The notes under the pieces: generated by a model
Database searches by the model: none
What the model saw: the letters and a program-made list of their open reading frames with translations, nothing else
Told to the model about the DNA's origin: nothing
Translations under genes and position numbers: made by a program
Source of the DNA: Laburnicola sp. R22_1
Taxonomy: Eukaryota > Ascomycota > Dothideomycetes > Pleosporales > Didymosphaeriaceae
Direction: 5' to 3'
Length of the DNA: 64,000 bases
Assembly: GCA_014281115.1 (NCBI GenBank)
Contig: JACONQ010000003.1
Location: 1,364,001 to 1,428,000, forward strand
Part shown: positions 32,956 to 46,246 of the stretch, piece by piece
Layout: every line of letters starts with the position of its first letter
Numbering within the stretch: the stretch's first letter is position 1

Positions 32956-33148
32956 AGTTGTTCCAGTGAGATGGAAAGAGTTTGGATTGAGGATTGCTTA
33001 GGGTACGATAGGACCAAATCAGAGAATACCCGGAAAAGAGGTCAACGCCGACGGGATGCCAACCGCCATGGTATCAATACAGGACCAGGAGCGCCGTTTT
33101 TCTCGAAATAGACAGGAGTTCCACCCAATCGTATCCGAGCCTCGAGAA

Positions 33149-33711
33149 TCACTCCTCATGCGCCGCTTCAGTCGTAGACTGGGTTGTCTTCTGCGCCGCT
33201 CTGGTCGTTGACTCGTTTGCCTTCTGCACCGTTGCGTCCTTTGCATTTTTCGTCATCGTGGAGACACGCTCAAACAAGACCTTCGAGAAGTCTTCCACCG
33301 AATCCCAAGCTTGGCTGGCGGCTCTGCCTGCACAGGAAAGGAGAATTAGCGACCAGTGAGAGTACTTGCCAGATCGTCTGCGGCTTCACCAGTGGCTTCT
33401 CCAAGTGGGTTATTGACAGCTCCGCCTAGGGCGTCACCAAGCCCTTTCTTGAGCTGCTTGACCTTTTCTTGGTCGGAGGCGGGAATCTTGGAAATTTGGT
33501 CTAGAAGGAGTTGTCAGCTGCTGTTTGCATGGGTGTGGAAGGAGTTCGGTTCACCCTTGGCCATGTATGATAGCTTGTTCTCGCCCATGGTCTGGAGTGC
33601 CTGTCGCTCGAGCTTGCGCTTGAATTCGGGAGGGATGCCAAAGAGGTATGCGGCGAGGGCTACAACGCCGAGGATGCCGGCGATGATGGTGATGACCTTG
33701 GTAGTAGTCAT
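33149..33711 (-). CDS. Small membrane-anchored protein, unknown family
   Basis: Three exons, complement(33149..33327, 33390..33500, 33555..33711), 148 aa. The N terminus is a single hydrophobic segment (VITIIAGILGVVALAAYLFG). The rest is soluble and helical (EFKRKLERQALQTMGENKL, DQEKVKQLKKGLGDALGGAV) and ends with an Ala/Thr/Gln-rich amphipathic stretch. The second intron is ambiguous: donor GTGAAG (33389) gives a 62-nt intron and is preferred; donor GTACTC nearby also keeps frame but leaves only about 38 nt. Function unknown. The open extension upstream of 33711 carries other ATGs but no features and is not used. Confidence 0.62.
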
Positions 33712-34531
33712 GGTGGGATTCTGGAGATGCAGGCTGTAGTAGTTCAATAGAGCAAGGCGGCAAGCGTGTTGGTGGGAAGATAAGAGAGCTATTGAGAATA
33801 AAGAGGGCGTTGTTCGGATGGATTGACGATTGTTTGACAGTCGCGGACTAGTAGTAGATGTATGGGAGCTCCGGTCGGTGCATGCCATCATTGCTACTGC
33901 GGTTGCGCAACATCGCCCTTGCTTCTGCACCAGCAGATTTACTCAAGACAAGGCCGAAACGTCGGAATACTCAGATGACTTGGAGGCATCCGAGATGTCA
34001 AGCTAGCCCAGGTTGCTTCGTCTGCATATAGCCAGACTACTTGTCGGAGGCGCCAATGGTTTCCTCCCCTCCCTCCCTTGGGGGGTCAACTGCTCAACAT
34101 GTTGACACCTCCCTAAACACCATGGAATCAATATCGATTCCCAGCTCAGCGGCGTACTTTTATGCCTTAATGATGCCTTGGTGGCTCGAGACGGTGCTCC
34201 AGCGCTAGCCATCTCAGCTGCCTGCTCAGCCTCTCACACAGCCGCGAGAGGAAACAGCAAGGCGGCCCCCACCACGCAAGAACGCCTAGCCCAGCGATTA
34301 ACTGACAGCTGCATTCGTTCTCGCTGGACAGTCGCACCTACACCTACGCTCCTCTGTCCCGGTGCTTTGCGTGTCTATATTTTCCTCCCTCGTCCTTCTG
34401 TTATCGCACGTTGTATTCTCTCGTCTAACCCCTCACAACCCCACCATCACCTCCGCCGCGCAACAGGTCGCTCCACCTAATCTTCAGCCCCGAGCACAGC
34501 GCAGCGGCACGCTGCGAGCGACACCTGCGAG
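33712..34531. promoter_or_regulatory. Divergent promoter region
   Basis: About 820 bp between divergent genes. Contains CT-rich tracts near 34040-34090 and 34378-34450, the latter just upstream of the CaM kinase and typical of fungal 5-prime leaders. No gene seen. Confidence 0.4.
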
Positions 34532-36039
<1,508 letters not shown>

Positions 36040-36464
36040 GTCTGCTTTGGGGGTGGCTCTTCGTGCGACTTCAGGGTTGTAGCTTCTCTTGTTCTATTCT
36101 TTGGCCCATTGGATACCTTGGTTGGCAGTTGCCAGGGCGGTAGTTAAGCCATTGCGTTTTGTGATGGGGTACAAAAGCGTCGGTTGAATATGCTTGACAC
36201 TGCTGCCTTTGGCGTCTGCTTGTGTTCACGGTGCAGGCGTCAAGAAGGCATTCCAAGAATGTACCGTGGAGAGTCACGTGGAAAGCGGCTAGGCCCAATC
36301 GGGCCTGAGCTTGCACGCTTGGCCAGGGTTCACGTTCATGGGTCGTCGGCCAGTGCTGTGAACGAGCACGACTGCACCATCGCTGCACCCGCCCCAGACC
36401 TGTTGCTGCAGGTGCAAACTGTCATTACCAGCTTGGATAGCCTACGCGACGGCGATTTTGCGCA
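36040..36464. other. Intergenic region between CaM kinase and RSC4-like gene
   Basis: About 425 bp between two plus-strand genes, holding the terminator of one and the promoter of the next. No coding signal. Confidence 0.4.
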
Positions 36465-39262
36465 ATGGAAAGCGCTGCGAAGCGCAAGGCGGGCGGTGCC
36501 GCGGCGCCTGAAAACGAGGGCCGACCATCGAAGCGCCAGAAACTGCCGGTATGTGCACGCTCTGGTGGTGATTGTCGCATTGTCGGCGCGCGCTCGGAGA
36601 CGGACGGAGACGGGGACGTGACGGGATGCGATGCGGGAGCGACGCCTTGGTTCGACGAGCCACCTTCACTGCGAACCACCCGCCCTCCCCCTCCGCCTCG
36701 GCCTCCCCCGTTGCCCGCAACACCACGGGCCCCGCCGCGATGCGCACAAGCAGCCGCGGGCGGCGTTCCTGCAACAGGACCATGGACACTGCTGACAATG
36801 GATGCGTGCGTGCAGAACGAGGCCAAAGCGAAGGCCGATGCGGAGACGGCCGAGTCGACGACGACCATGGGCTTGAAGTTCCTGGAGAGCTTGAAGCAGG
36901 CAAAGGACAAGACGTGAGTGTCTGGGCCGCAGCACGCTGCTGGTGCCTTCACAGAGAGCTGTTACAGTGTACTGACCAGCTGCAGCGGCCGCCCCATCTC
37001 GGTGCACTTCCTCACCCTCCCCGACAAGGTTCGCTCCCGGATGCGCCCCCCGCAACCCGCAACCGCCCCGCTAACAGCCGTGCGCAGGACCAGCTGCCCG
37101 AATACTACGACGTGATCAAGCTGCCCATTGCCATTGACACCATCGAGGTACGCCCTCGCCACCACTGCCCCCCGGGTCCTCGTACACGCACGCGTGCAAT
37201 ACATATGTTGAACATGGTGGCTGGGACAAAGGCTGACAGCCGTGCAGGACAAGCTCAACCGCGGCGGATATACCAGCCTTGCCCAGGTCGAGAGCGACTG
37301 CAAGCGACTGGTCAACAACGCGAAATCGTACAATGACAGGAAGTCGACCATCTACGAAGATGCCGAGCGCCTGCGCAAGACGGCCTCCAACTGGATGGTT
37401 AAACACAACCCAGCGTATCGAAAAGAGGGCTACCAAGCCGTAGCTACGCCAATTCCCGGCGAAGAGCCCGTTCCTTATGGCAAGCCAATCCCGCGTGTCC
37501 ATCCTGCGACCCCGAAGCCATCTGCCCCCACGCCCGACTCTTCTACCGAGAGACCACGACGAGCAGTAGCGGCGACACAGGCCGTCACACCCGCCCCGTC
37601 TAAGCTACGACACTCAGCTTCCGCTGCCCCTGTAGAGGGCAGTAGCCCCGAATTCAAAGGGAAGAGTTTCCAGCAAGCCCAGGAGCAGATTATTCGAGAT
37701 CTGATAGACTATGTGGAGCCAGAGTGCGTTCAGCAGCGTAAAAATCTTTTGGCAACGGCTAATCTGTGATAGGAGCGGCCTGAAGATCTTCCTACCCTTC
37801 GTCCAATTACCCAGCCGATCTCTAAAGGACTATTACCAGCTGATCAAGGACCCTATGTCGCTAACGGCAGTACAGAAGAAAGTCCAAGGTGTTATTGGCC
37901 GTAATGCGCCTACAGGCCACACAGAGTTGAAGAGCTGGGATGCATTCGAACAAATGACAAGCCTGATTTGGAAGAATGCTCGTGATTACAACGAGGACGG
38001 TAGTGATCTTTACAACCTATCTATGGAACTGGAGGAGATGTTCAAGGCGCGGCTCGCGGAAGCCAAGTCCAAAGTGGACGAGCCGCCTCAGCCAAAGCTC
38101 AAGCTCAACATGTCCGCTGCAGCGCCGTCACCAGCTCCTGCACCGAAACAACAATTGAAGCTGAAGCTGCGACAAAGTCCCGTCTCGGATCCAAACACGC
38201 CAGCCGCACGAAGCTCAGCCACTCCCGGTATCTCAATAGACAACGACGCGCTTATACGGCAGCAAAAGCATGTCTTGGAAAGCTTGAGCGGCCCTCGCTC
38301 TTCGAGGCCCCCATCCAGTGGCAAAGCGCAAACACCCACTGCGTTGAGCAATCCATTCAGTGGACCACGCGGTGGTTCGGCAACGATCCCACAATTGCCA
38401 GCAGCACAAACAAGGACAGCAGGATCACCTCCAAAGGCAAATGGGATCAAACATGACGTCCCATCCCCAGCCCTTAATACAATCAGGCCCGTGAGCACTG
38501 TCTCAGACAGTCTGGATCGACGATCGAGTGTGCTCACACACACTCCGCTCCCAGTGATGGCTCCACCTCTGTCGGCGTCACGCCCTGCGAGTGGCAGTCC
38601 GCGTCCAAATGGACCTATTGGCCAACAGACTGGAGGATACGCCGCTCCTTACATACCACAACCCAGCTACTATGTCCCGCCAGTGATACCTCATTTCGAG
38701 AATTACCGCAAGGTTCCGTTGAAGAGTAAGTCGAACTTTTGATCAGACTTTGCATGATCCTAACTCTATACCAGGCGTCGACGAAGCATTATTACCTAAG
38801 ATTAAACTCAACACGCATCCCGCACTGAACTTACCGAAGCCGTGGTCTGTCGAAATACCAGCCAACAAACAAAAGACCAACTACAGCTGCACCATCCCAG
38901 TCCCATCCAAATGCTCCTACGTCCAAGTCGTACCCCACGTGCCGATCGCATTCACCAATCGCCTCTACCGCCTTTTCGTCACCGTGAACGGGAACAAAAC
39001 TCTCGAAGTCAACCGCATACCCGTCACCGCAGGTATCAACGGCACAGGCATCAACGGCACCTCACCACAACCAGGCTTCGAGGGTGGCAAGAAGAAGGGC
39101 GAGCCGGTCTACGAAGCGAAGCTCATGGCTGGTGTGAACCGTGTTGAGGTGGAGATTGTAGCGGAGAGAGATCGCAGGGGCAAGCCGGAAAGCAAGGACC
39201 CGAAGGAGCAAATTGAGTCGGAGAAGTGCACCATCTTTCTGCATCTCGCGAGGTTCTTGTAA
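36465..39262 (+). CDS. rsc4: Tandem bromodomain protein, RSC complex subunit Rsc4-like
   Basis: Seven exons, join(36465..36548, 36816..36913, 36986..37028, 37088..37147, 37248..37723, 37773..38725, 38775..39262), 733 aa. Bromodomain 1 (about 65-150) shows LPEYYDVIKLPIAIDTIEDK and the acetyl-lysine Asn in VNNAKSYND. Bromodomain 2 (about 255-355) shows LKDYYQLIKDPMSLTAV and IWKNARDYNEDGSDLY. A disordered Pro/Ser-rich linker leads to a conserved C-terminal beta-rich region (about 575-733). This matches Rsc4, which reads acetylated histone H3 for the RSC remodeller. The first intron (36549-36815, 267 nt) has clean GTATGT and GTGCAG ends, but it is a multiple of three and stop-free, so retention would also stay in frame. 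Confidence 0.85.
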
Positions 39263-40859
39263 GGCAAATGGACGGGGGGTTCGAGACGGCCATTTTCGGT
39301 TCGGTTCCGTGGGCATCCCAAACACCCGGGTTTGACGTCGGAGTCTGTCTGTCGCCATGTCTTGAGCGATTTTCTAACTCATGGGACTTGCTGGTATGCG
39401 GCGTTTACGGGTATACCTAGGGTTGCATACAGCAGGTTACAGGGTGGGCTCTGGCGGCGTTTTTGTTTTGCAGATGGTACTTTGGGGATGGCTGCGATCT
39501 GCGTGGTGAGGTTGTGTTTTTAGTACATCTTTCTTTCTTTCTTTCTCTTAGTATGCGGCATTCGTGTGGCCTTTGGGCTGGTGCGTAATTTTTTTTATTA
39601 CGGCTCTAGCATGCATGGATGGGGTGCCAATTTGTGTTGTCTTGTGGGCAGGATGGAGGAGGTGGGCATGTAGCAGACTTGTGGGTGAGAAATTGAAAGT
39701 TGAATACTTAGTTATGAGTGTGCTTTGTGTTTGTGCTTGTGGTGTGTGATGTTTCGTAACCCAGGGAAGGAGATGGTGTGGGAAGTATGGGGTTGGTGAT
39801 AGTTTGGAGAAGGGTAGAACATTTCGGATGGGAGAGAGGTGTGCATGCTTGGGATTGGGAAGATATGGTATAGCGCGAGCGCATCCCTCGAATGATGGAT
39901 AGGTAGACAGGCAGACGTTGGACGATGGACATTTTGCTGATTCTGGGGTCGGTGGCTGCATGGATGGAGATTGTGGTTGATGGTGTGTAGATTCATTGCG
40001 TTGAAACCGAGACACGTGTGTGCATCATCATACTGGGACTTGTTCAGCAAGAAGCGTCTTGTCTTGTAGACAGAACGGTGCAATCTCAAGAACTGCATTT
40101 CGGCTGGGTTTTTGCCATCCATCCAGTCGTTTTGTTCTCGGTAGTTGTCGTCGAGATTGTGGGATACCTAGGTGCTTCCAATGTCAAATGGATAAAGAAG
40201 AATCAACGAGGTGTGCTGGTAACTCTGCCCCGCACACGACGCTCAGTCTCAATCTCACTCGCCATGTCCAAACCACAAACTGGGTCTCAGGCCGACAAAA
40301 TCTCGCGATTATGGTGCAGATGGCAGTTATGTACCGTGAAATAAGTCCTCATATCTGAGCCGTGGTATCTACGCCGTGATGTCTGAGCCGTTGCGTAAGA
40401 TGAGCCAACATCTTAATTACAGTAGGGACGCGGCCCATCTCACAAGACATATACTAATCTTATCGAAATTACCCACCCGTCCATGGCTCCATGTTGCGAT
40501 CGTCGAACCAACACCACTGACAGTGTGAGTCGAGTGTAGAAAAGAAATAAGGGTAATGCTTGTTATCAAGGTCGAATTCGAGGCTTGACATTTACACTCG
40601 GGCTACGTACTACCTGCTATAATACAGACATATAGTAAGCATGTAGGTAAAAAAATTAAATACTAGAATACTACCGCGGCGCCACCCATCGCCCCCACAC
40701 GACACACCCACACAAAAGAGATGCAAAAAGCGTAGACACGTAACCAAAACCATGAAGACTACGGGCAACGACAAACATGATGGATCAATCGTACATAGGA
40801 AAAGCGATAGGCAGGTCAAATAGCGGCACCGCCGTAGAGCTAACAACCCCCGCAGATGC
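39263..40859. other. Convergent intergenic region, 1.6 kb
   Basis: Between convergent genes. A CTTT run lies at 39529-39546. Frames on the minus strand (39548-40015, 39712-40122) are open but of simple composition (His/Pro/Thr) and without domain. Nothing else supported. Confidence 0.4.
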
Positions 40860-42211
40860 TTACAAGACGTCCGCACACCCAAAGTACTGCTCAACGTTCC
40901 ACTGTCCAGGCGCCTTCCACGAATCATTTTGGTAGCTGAAGATGCACGCGTGGTCTCCAACGGCCTCGATGATGCTGTGCATGGCCTTCTTCTGCTCAGC
41001 CTTGCCGGGAATAGCGGCGTTGTTGGGCGATCCTCCCGCGGGCCAACCAATCTCGGAAATGAATTTACCCTTGCCAGCAGCCTCAGGGCACACCTTGGCG
41101 GCCTGCTCGAGTTGCTGGGCGGCGAATTCACCGGCTTCCGATGCACTCCGGCCGCCGTCGAAGAACGGTTGTACCTGAGCGGCGAAGATGTCAATCACGC
41201 CGCAGAGGACCTCGCCGTTCTGCTCCCAAGCGTGAACAGTCTCGGCAGTGGTGATGGGAGCATCGATACCTGCGCTCCTGCACTTCTCGCGAACTTCCGA
41301 GACGTAGGAGGCGAGCTCACCGGCGTCACCGCCGTGGCCAGAGATGTACTCGTTACCGACGATAATCATAGAGATGCTGTCCTTCGGCGCATGCTTAATG
41401 ATATCCTGGAGCTGCTCGTTGGCACCTGCCGAGTGGGGGGCAGTGGCGGCGTCAAGGAAGATACCGTAGATGACTTGGAGACCGTGGTCGTTGCAGGCAG
41501 GGATAACGTTCTCGAACACTCCGCAGTCAGTGCTGTAGACACGAATGGTTGTGTATCCGAGGCCGGCAATCTTGCCAATGTCGACCTTGACCTCCGAGTC
41601 GGTCTTGCACTCGCCCTCCTTGGTATAGGGAGTGTAAGTGATGGACCACTTCTTACCGTTGGGCTTGTTCCAGGTGCCAGCGCTGTAGGAGGGCTTGCTT
41701 GGCTTACTCGGCTTGGGCTTGGGCGCAGCGTGGGAGGAAGAGGCAGGAGGAGCAGCAGAGTACGCTTCTTTCGATGGCCCAGCAGGAACGTAACCTGCAG
41801 GCTTGGAAGGAGCCGGTACGTACTCAGCGGGTGATGACGCTACGGCGGTGGAGGTCGGCACAACCGGTACTTCTGATGTTGAGGGGACAGGAGCAGGCGT
41901 GTAGGCAGCGGGTGTAGTGCTCTCCTCAGTGCAGGAAGTCGAGACCTCCGGAACCGGCGACGGAGCAACAAGGACAGTTGTGTTCGACGCCATTGGCGGA
42001 ACTGAGATTAGTTAGATTTTGGCGTTTCTTTCATAGTTGTCCTTCACGTACGCTCGCTGGCTGTCACGTATACAGTGGTGTATACCGTGCAGACCCCGTC
42101 ATCCGCAGCATAACCACCGCGGCGGAAGTGGAAACCAGCATGGTTGTTGTGAGATGCTGCGACCGCAGATCCGACGAGCGCTGCCGAAGCAGCAACGATT
42201 CCAGCCTTCAT
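40860..42211 (-). CDS. Cell-wall GH17 beta-1,3-glucanase (BtgE-like)
   Basis: Two exons, complement(40860..42001, 42052..42211), 433 aa, 50-nt intron. Exon 1 gives a signal peptide (MKAGIVAASAALVGSAVAA) and the VCTVYTTVYVTA motif seen in wall-bound fungal GH17 proteins. A Ser/Thr/Pro/Ala-rich linker (about 60-160) follows. The GH17 barrel (about 170-433) contains IRVYSTDCG, the acid-base Glu in IVGNEYISGHGG (residue 271) and the nucleophile Glu in FISEIGWPAGG (residue 370). Both catalytic residues are present, so it should be active. Role: remodelling or binding of beta-glucan in the wall. No GPI signal is visible at the C terminus. Confidence 0.9.
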
Positions 42212-43775
42212 CTTTGGTTGTGTACTTGATGTTATTGATTGACGGGACAGTGATTAAGTGTATTAGGTAAACGAGTGACAATAATTAGGGTAGTTGAGCG
42301 TTAGAGTAAAACGAATGTCGGTGGCACAAAGGCCGGGAGGATTTGAAGGTGCGAGGCTGTCGACCGTACAGAAGGAGCGCAACGAGGGGAGATGGGTCGG
42401 TTTTGATGGTGCATGATTGTGGCAGGGTCTGGGGGTCCATCTCGAGCCGTAAATGAGCACGGCCGAGGCATCGCCACAAATGGTATAAACTGTACCGGCA
42501 GGGCGCCAAACTACCTCTCAACTAAGGCCGTGATGAGCAAGTCGGGTCCATCGTGAAATGAGCAGTCCGGGGGAATTGACTAGGGTCTGCTCGTTTCGGT
42601 TTAGGCGGGGACGCTTGCGGTTAAAGGCGTTATAGGCGTTAGCCTCAGCTTCTCCTGACAAGCTAGGCAAATGCACAACAGAGCACAACAGCATCATAAT
42701 TCGTAGACCAAGCGAGCCCGTGAGGGAGGCCTCACAGCAGTACGAGTTGGCAACTTGGGTTGCTCGGCGCGCAATTTCCCAAGCGGAATCTGCAGTCATT
42801 TTGTTGCAAGCGCATCCAGTCGATAAAGTTTTGCATGCCGTCTTCGTGATGCTTTCGGCGCCCACTGCGGGCGACTCGCCGGCTAATAATGTTATGCAGG
42901 CGGCGACTCGACGAGTGCGCCGGGGAATTTTAGAATGCGTATGCAGGTCCCAGGAACGAGACAGTAACTCGCTTGTGCTCAGGGGCACCCTGGGAGATTT
43001 TTGTGACATTTATTGGCGGAGGGATCGCGCTCGGGATCGTGCATCGTCGAAAAGTGGTTCAGCAGGGACATGCAAGTGACATTCCTCAACGGCGTTATCG
43101 TTTCGCCTCATGGTGGGGTTTGGATGCTGCTGCGCCTTGGGGCACGACTCCGTTCTCTCGTCGCCATGGCGCCCTCATTCTGGGCGCATTGTCGCCCAAC
43201 TGCCAAAGCCGGTTGCCGAGAGAAGCTGTATCCGATCGTCGACTGAAGACAGCAAAGGATGGCTGCACAGGCGGACGTTGTCAGCGCATCAATGGTTGTG
43301 AGGAGACGAATATGGAGAAGAGGAGTTGAGGTTGAGGGGTGCGATGGAAGTTGTTCGCCTATGGGGTTACGTACATAAACATCTTCACTGAGAGGGAAGT
43401 CGCAACCCGGACGGCGCCATCAGTAACGACACACATTCGTACTTTGACATTACGTTGTTGATCTGCAGACTGGTCCTATACAGACATGATTCGTCGGAAT
43501 TAAAGAGTTAGTTCGCCATGGTTGCGGCCGACACCATGAACTGATCCCGAATTTCATACACGTACTAAATGGGCTGCTAGAAGTGAAGGCCATCTCACTA
43601 CAGCGATATTGAGAGTGAGAACAAAACCATGTCCAAAGCCTGCAACTCGCTATGCGCATAGTCACTGAAAGAGACACGCAGGCTAGACTATAATCTCATT
43701 ATTCTGTGCTTCCATGAACACTAAAACGATGGACATTGATGCCAATCCCTCCTTGTCCCAGCGAATGCTCACCAT
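42212..43775. other. Intergenic 1.56 kb, no supported gene
   Basis: Upstream of GH17 (left) and downstream of the disrupted secreted gene (right). Open frames at 42518-43009 (-) and 42973-43329 (+) overlap on opposite strands and show no domain, signal peptide or splice continuation. Nothing else supported. Confidence 0.4.
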
Positions 43776-44135
43776 TTAGGAGAAGCTCCACTCCTGGTCA
43801 ACACGGTACCTCCCCTGGCTATTCGAGCACCCACTCCCCGCATTATTAAACGGGTTGAAGTGCGCAAACGAGTTGAAAGACCCATCAGCGTTCTCAAGAT
43901 GCAATGCATCGTTTCCGCAGTCGCGCACGGTATCTAAATCACCACGAGTTAGTATACGCAACTAGAGTAGCACGAGCGAGCTTGAGAAGAAACTACGTAC
44001 AAATGCGTCCGTTCTGGGCTTGGAAGCGCCCGCCGTTGAAGTTGCACGGGTTGTCATGGCCCATGAAAACATAGGTGCAGGCGTTCTCGCCGTCGATCCA
44101 GACGGCGACGTCGACGTTGCCGTTGTCGTACCCTA

Positions 44136-44188
44136 ACGTGTCTGTGCGCGTGCCGAGCCACTTCGCGTGCCGAGCCACCCAACACCAA
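44136..44188 (+). repeat. Left terminal inverted repeat of copy 1
   Basis: Matches the reverse complement of about 46192-46244 with one or two differences. Begins ACGTGTCTGTGCGCGTGCCG. Confidence 0.9.
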
Positions 44189-44234
44189 AACGCTAAATAA
44201 TCGCCTGAATTTGACGCGTCATAACTCCACCAAT

Positions 44235-45767
44235 ATGGGGGCAATCGAGGATGCGATTGCAGCTATTGAATCTTTAAATCCAGGGGAATCATTTTCGTAC
44301 AGAAATATTGCTGCCACCTACGGTGTAGATCGAACTACGTTATCCCGAAGACACAAGCGCGTTCAGGCACCAAATGAAGCCAAGAACATCAACCAGCAGA
44401 AACTCAACCCACAGCAAGAGCAGGAGCTTGTAAAATATATCAAAGGACTCACAGAGAGACATATACCACCTACTAGGGAGATGGTACGAAATTTCGCCTC
44501 TACAGTAGCCAAGGAGGCAGTCAGCGAGAGCTGGGTTACCCGCTTTATCAACCGACACAGCATTCATCTTATCTCGCAATGGACAGTTGGCATGGACAGC
44601 AATCGCCACAAAGCTGATTCAGGGGATAAATATCGCCTCTACTTTCAGCTCCTACATGACAAGATCAATCAATATCAAATAGATCCTCGTCATACCTACA
44701 ATATGGATGAGAAAGGCTTTATGATCGGTGTTGTTGGCAGATCAAAGAGAATATTCAGCCGACGAATGTGGGAGAAGAAGGAGGTTAGGGCATCACTCCA
44801 GGATGGAAACCGCGCGTGGATCACGCTCCTAGCATGTATATGCGCCGATGGATCTGCTCTGCCTCCTAGCCTGATCTATGAGGCTGCCAACAAAGGCATC
44901 CAATCAGCCTGGGTAGAAGACATCAAGGCAGGAGAACATGAAGTCTTTATCACCTCATCACCCTCTGGCTGGACGAACAACGATATTGGTCTTGCCTGGC
45001 TTGAACAGGTATTCGATCGCTGTACAAAAGAGAAGACTCGACGAGCATATCGGCTCCTAATCCTAGACGGCCATGGATCCCACATTACAATGGATTTCAT
45101 CGACTACTGTGATAAGCATAGGATCCTGCTTGCTATCCTGCCTCCTCATTCAACTCATACGCTTCAGCCACTTGACGTTGCAATGTTCAAGCCTCTATCA
45201 ACTGCCTACTCAGCCGAGCTCTCGAAATACCTCAACGCAGGCCAAGGCCTAGTTTCTATTAAGAAGGGCAATTTCTTCCCACTATTCTGGAAGGCATGGC
45301 AGGCCTCCTTCAAGGAATCAACAATCCTTAGCTCTTTTAGAGCAACAGGCATATCACCACCTGATCCTGATCCAATCCTCGATAGATTCACTAGATCTCA
45401 AGAATCAAGAGAAAGCTCCTCATCCCTACTGAGCGATCATGATTGGAGAAAGGTGGATAGGCTCGTACGCTCTGCAGTTAAGGATCAGAGTAGTAAGGAT
45501 ACGCAGAAGCTTCGTCAATCGCTCCACCATCCATCTGTTCAAAATGAGCTACTCCACCACGATATTGATGGGCTTAGGGAGGCACTGTCTACAAAGCAGA
45601 AGCGTAAGAAGAAGGGCAAAGCTCTAGATCTCCAACAGCGCAAGGAGTATCACAGTGGGTCAGTGTTCTGGTCACCTAGGAAGGTGAGAGAGGCACGTGT
45701 CCGTCAATCTATCAAGGAGCAGGAGGATAAGGAGCAGCAGCTTCAAAAGCAGAGACAGCAGAGCTAA
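44235..45767 (+). CDS. Fot1/pogo-like transposase (CENP-B-type HTH plus DDE_1)
   Basis: The open frame extends upstream to 44211 but begins there with TTG; the first ATG, at 44235, gives 510 aa. N-terminal HTH (FSYRNIAATYGVDRTTLSRR, about 22-45) and a CENPB-type second HTH (PPTREMVRNFAS through SWVTRFINRH). The catalytic domain shows NMDEKGF (D158), LILDGHGSH (D278) and LQPLDV (D314): three acidic residues with 35 between the last two. The frame stops at 45767, but the coding style continues in another frame to about 45933 and then returns to the original frame up to a stop at 46089-46091 (ending VKLPDRYK). The basic C-terminal tail is therefore broken by two small compensating indels, while the catalytic core is intact. 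Confidence 0.88.
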   Translation: MGAIEDAIAAIESLNPGESFSYRNIAATYGVDRTTLSRRHKRVQAPNEAKNINQQKLNPQQEQELVKYIKGLTERHIPPTREMVRNFASTVAKEAVSESWVTRFINRHSIHLISQWTVGMDSNRHKADSGDKYRLYFQLLHDKINQYQIDPRHTYNMDEKGFMIGVVGRSKRIFSRRMWEKKEVRASLQDGNRAWITLLACICADGSALPPSLIYEAANKGIQSAWVEDIKAGEHEVFITSSPSGWTNNDIGLAWLEQVFDRCTKEKTRRAYRLLILDGHGSHITMDFIDYCDKHRILLAILPPHSTHTLQPLDVAMFKPLSTAYSAELSKYLNAGQGLVSIKKGNFFPLFWKAWQASFKESTILSSFRATGISPPDPDPILDRFTRSQESRESSSSLLSDHDWRKVDRLVRSAVKDQSSKDTQKLRQSLHHPSVQNELLHHDIDGLREALSTKQKRKKKGKALDLQQRKEYHSGSVFWSPRKVREARVRQSIKEQEDKEQQLQKQRQQS

Positions 45768-46191
45768 AGAAGGCAGCTAGACTATACAAGGAGAAAATCC
45801 AGCAGGAAAAGCGTGCTGCGCGAGAGGCAGCGAAGGAGGCAAGAGAGAAGGAGAGAGCTAAAAAGGCAGCTCAGCGCGCTGCCCAGAAGTCTGCCCGCGA
45901 CGCAAAAAAGCTCTACAGTCATCTAAAAGGGTAAGAGGAAGGCCTCTCAGCCATCTCTACAGAGCAGAAAACGTCAGAAACGTGTTGTTGATGCTTCAGA
46001 TGTTGAGGAGTCCTCAGAGGGCGCATCTGCTGCCCCAACCGTCTCTACACGTCGCGGCCGCAACGTCAAGCTTCCAGACAGATATAAATAGTGCAAATTA
46101 ATCGCAAGGATCTATTTAGTGCCCCTCTAGAAAATCCTGTAATAATATTAATTGTGGGTGGCTCTATAGCTTCATTTTTGCATAAGCTGTT

Positions 46192-46244
46192 ATGGTGTTG
46201 GGTGGCTCGTCACGCGAAGTGGCTCGGCACGCGCACAGACACGT
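46192..46244 (-). repeat. Right terminal inverted repeat of copy 1
   Basis: Inverted copy of 44136-44188; ends GCACGCGCACAGACACGT directly before the TA at 46245. Confidence 0.9.
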
Positions 46245-46246
46245 TA

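Larger units (their letters stand above)
44136..46244 (+). mobile_element. Fot1/pogo-like DNA transposon, copy 1
   Basis: 2109 bp bounded by TA at 44134-44135 and 46245-46246. The terminal inverted repeats are about 53 bp with very few mismatches (outer end ACGTGTCTGTGCGCG; the inner part contains CGAGCCACCCAACACCA). It carries one transposase gene in plus orientation. TA target, repeat ends and transposase type agree with the Tc1/mariner superfamily, Fot/pogo branch. Confidence 0.92.

Noticed and set aside
39548..40122. Minus-strand frames of 155 and 136 codons after the RSC4-like gene
   Set aside because: Simple His/Pro/Thr composition caused by GT-rich DNA; two frames overlap and neither has features.
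42518..43329. 163-codon minus frame and 118-codon plus frame
   Set aside because: Overlap on opposite strands, no domain and no promoter or splice support.
44211..44234. Eight extra residues at the start of the copy 1 transposase
   Set aside because: The frame begins there with TTG; the first ATG is at 44235.
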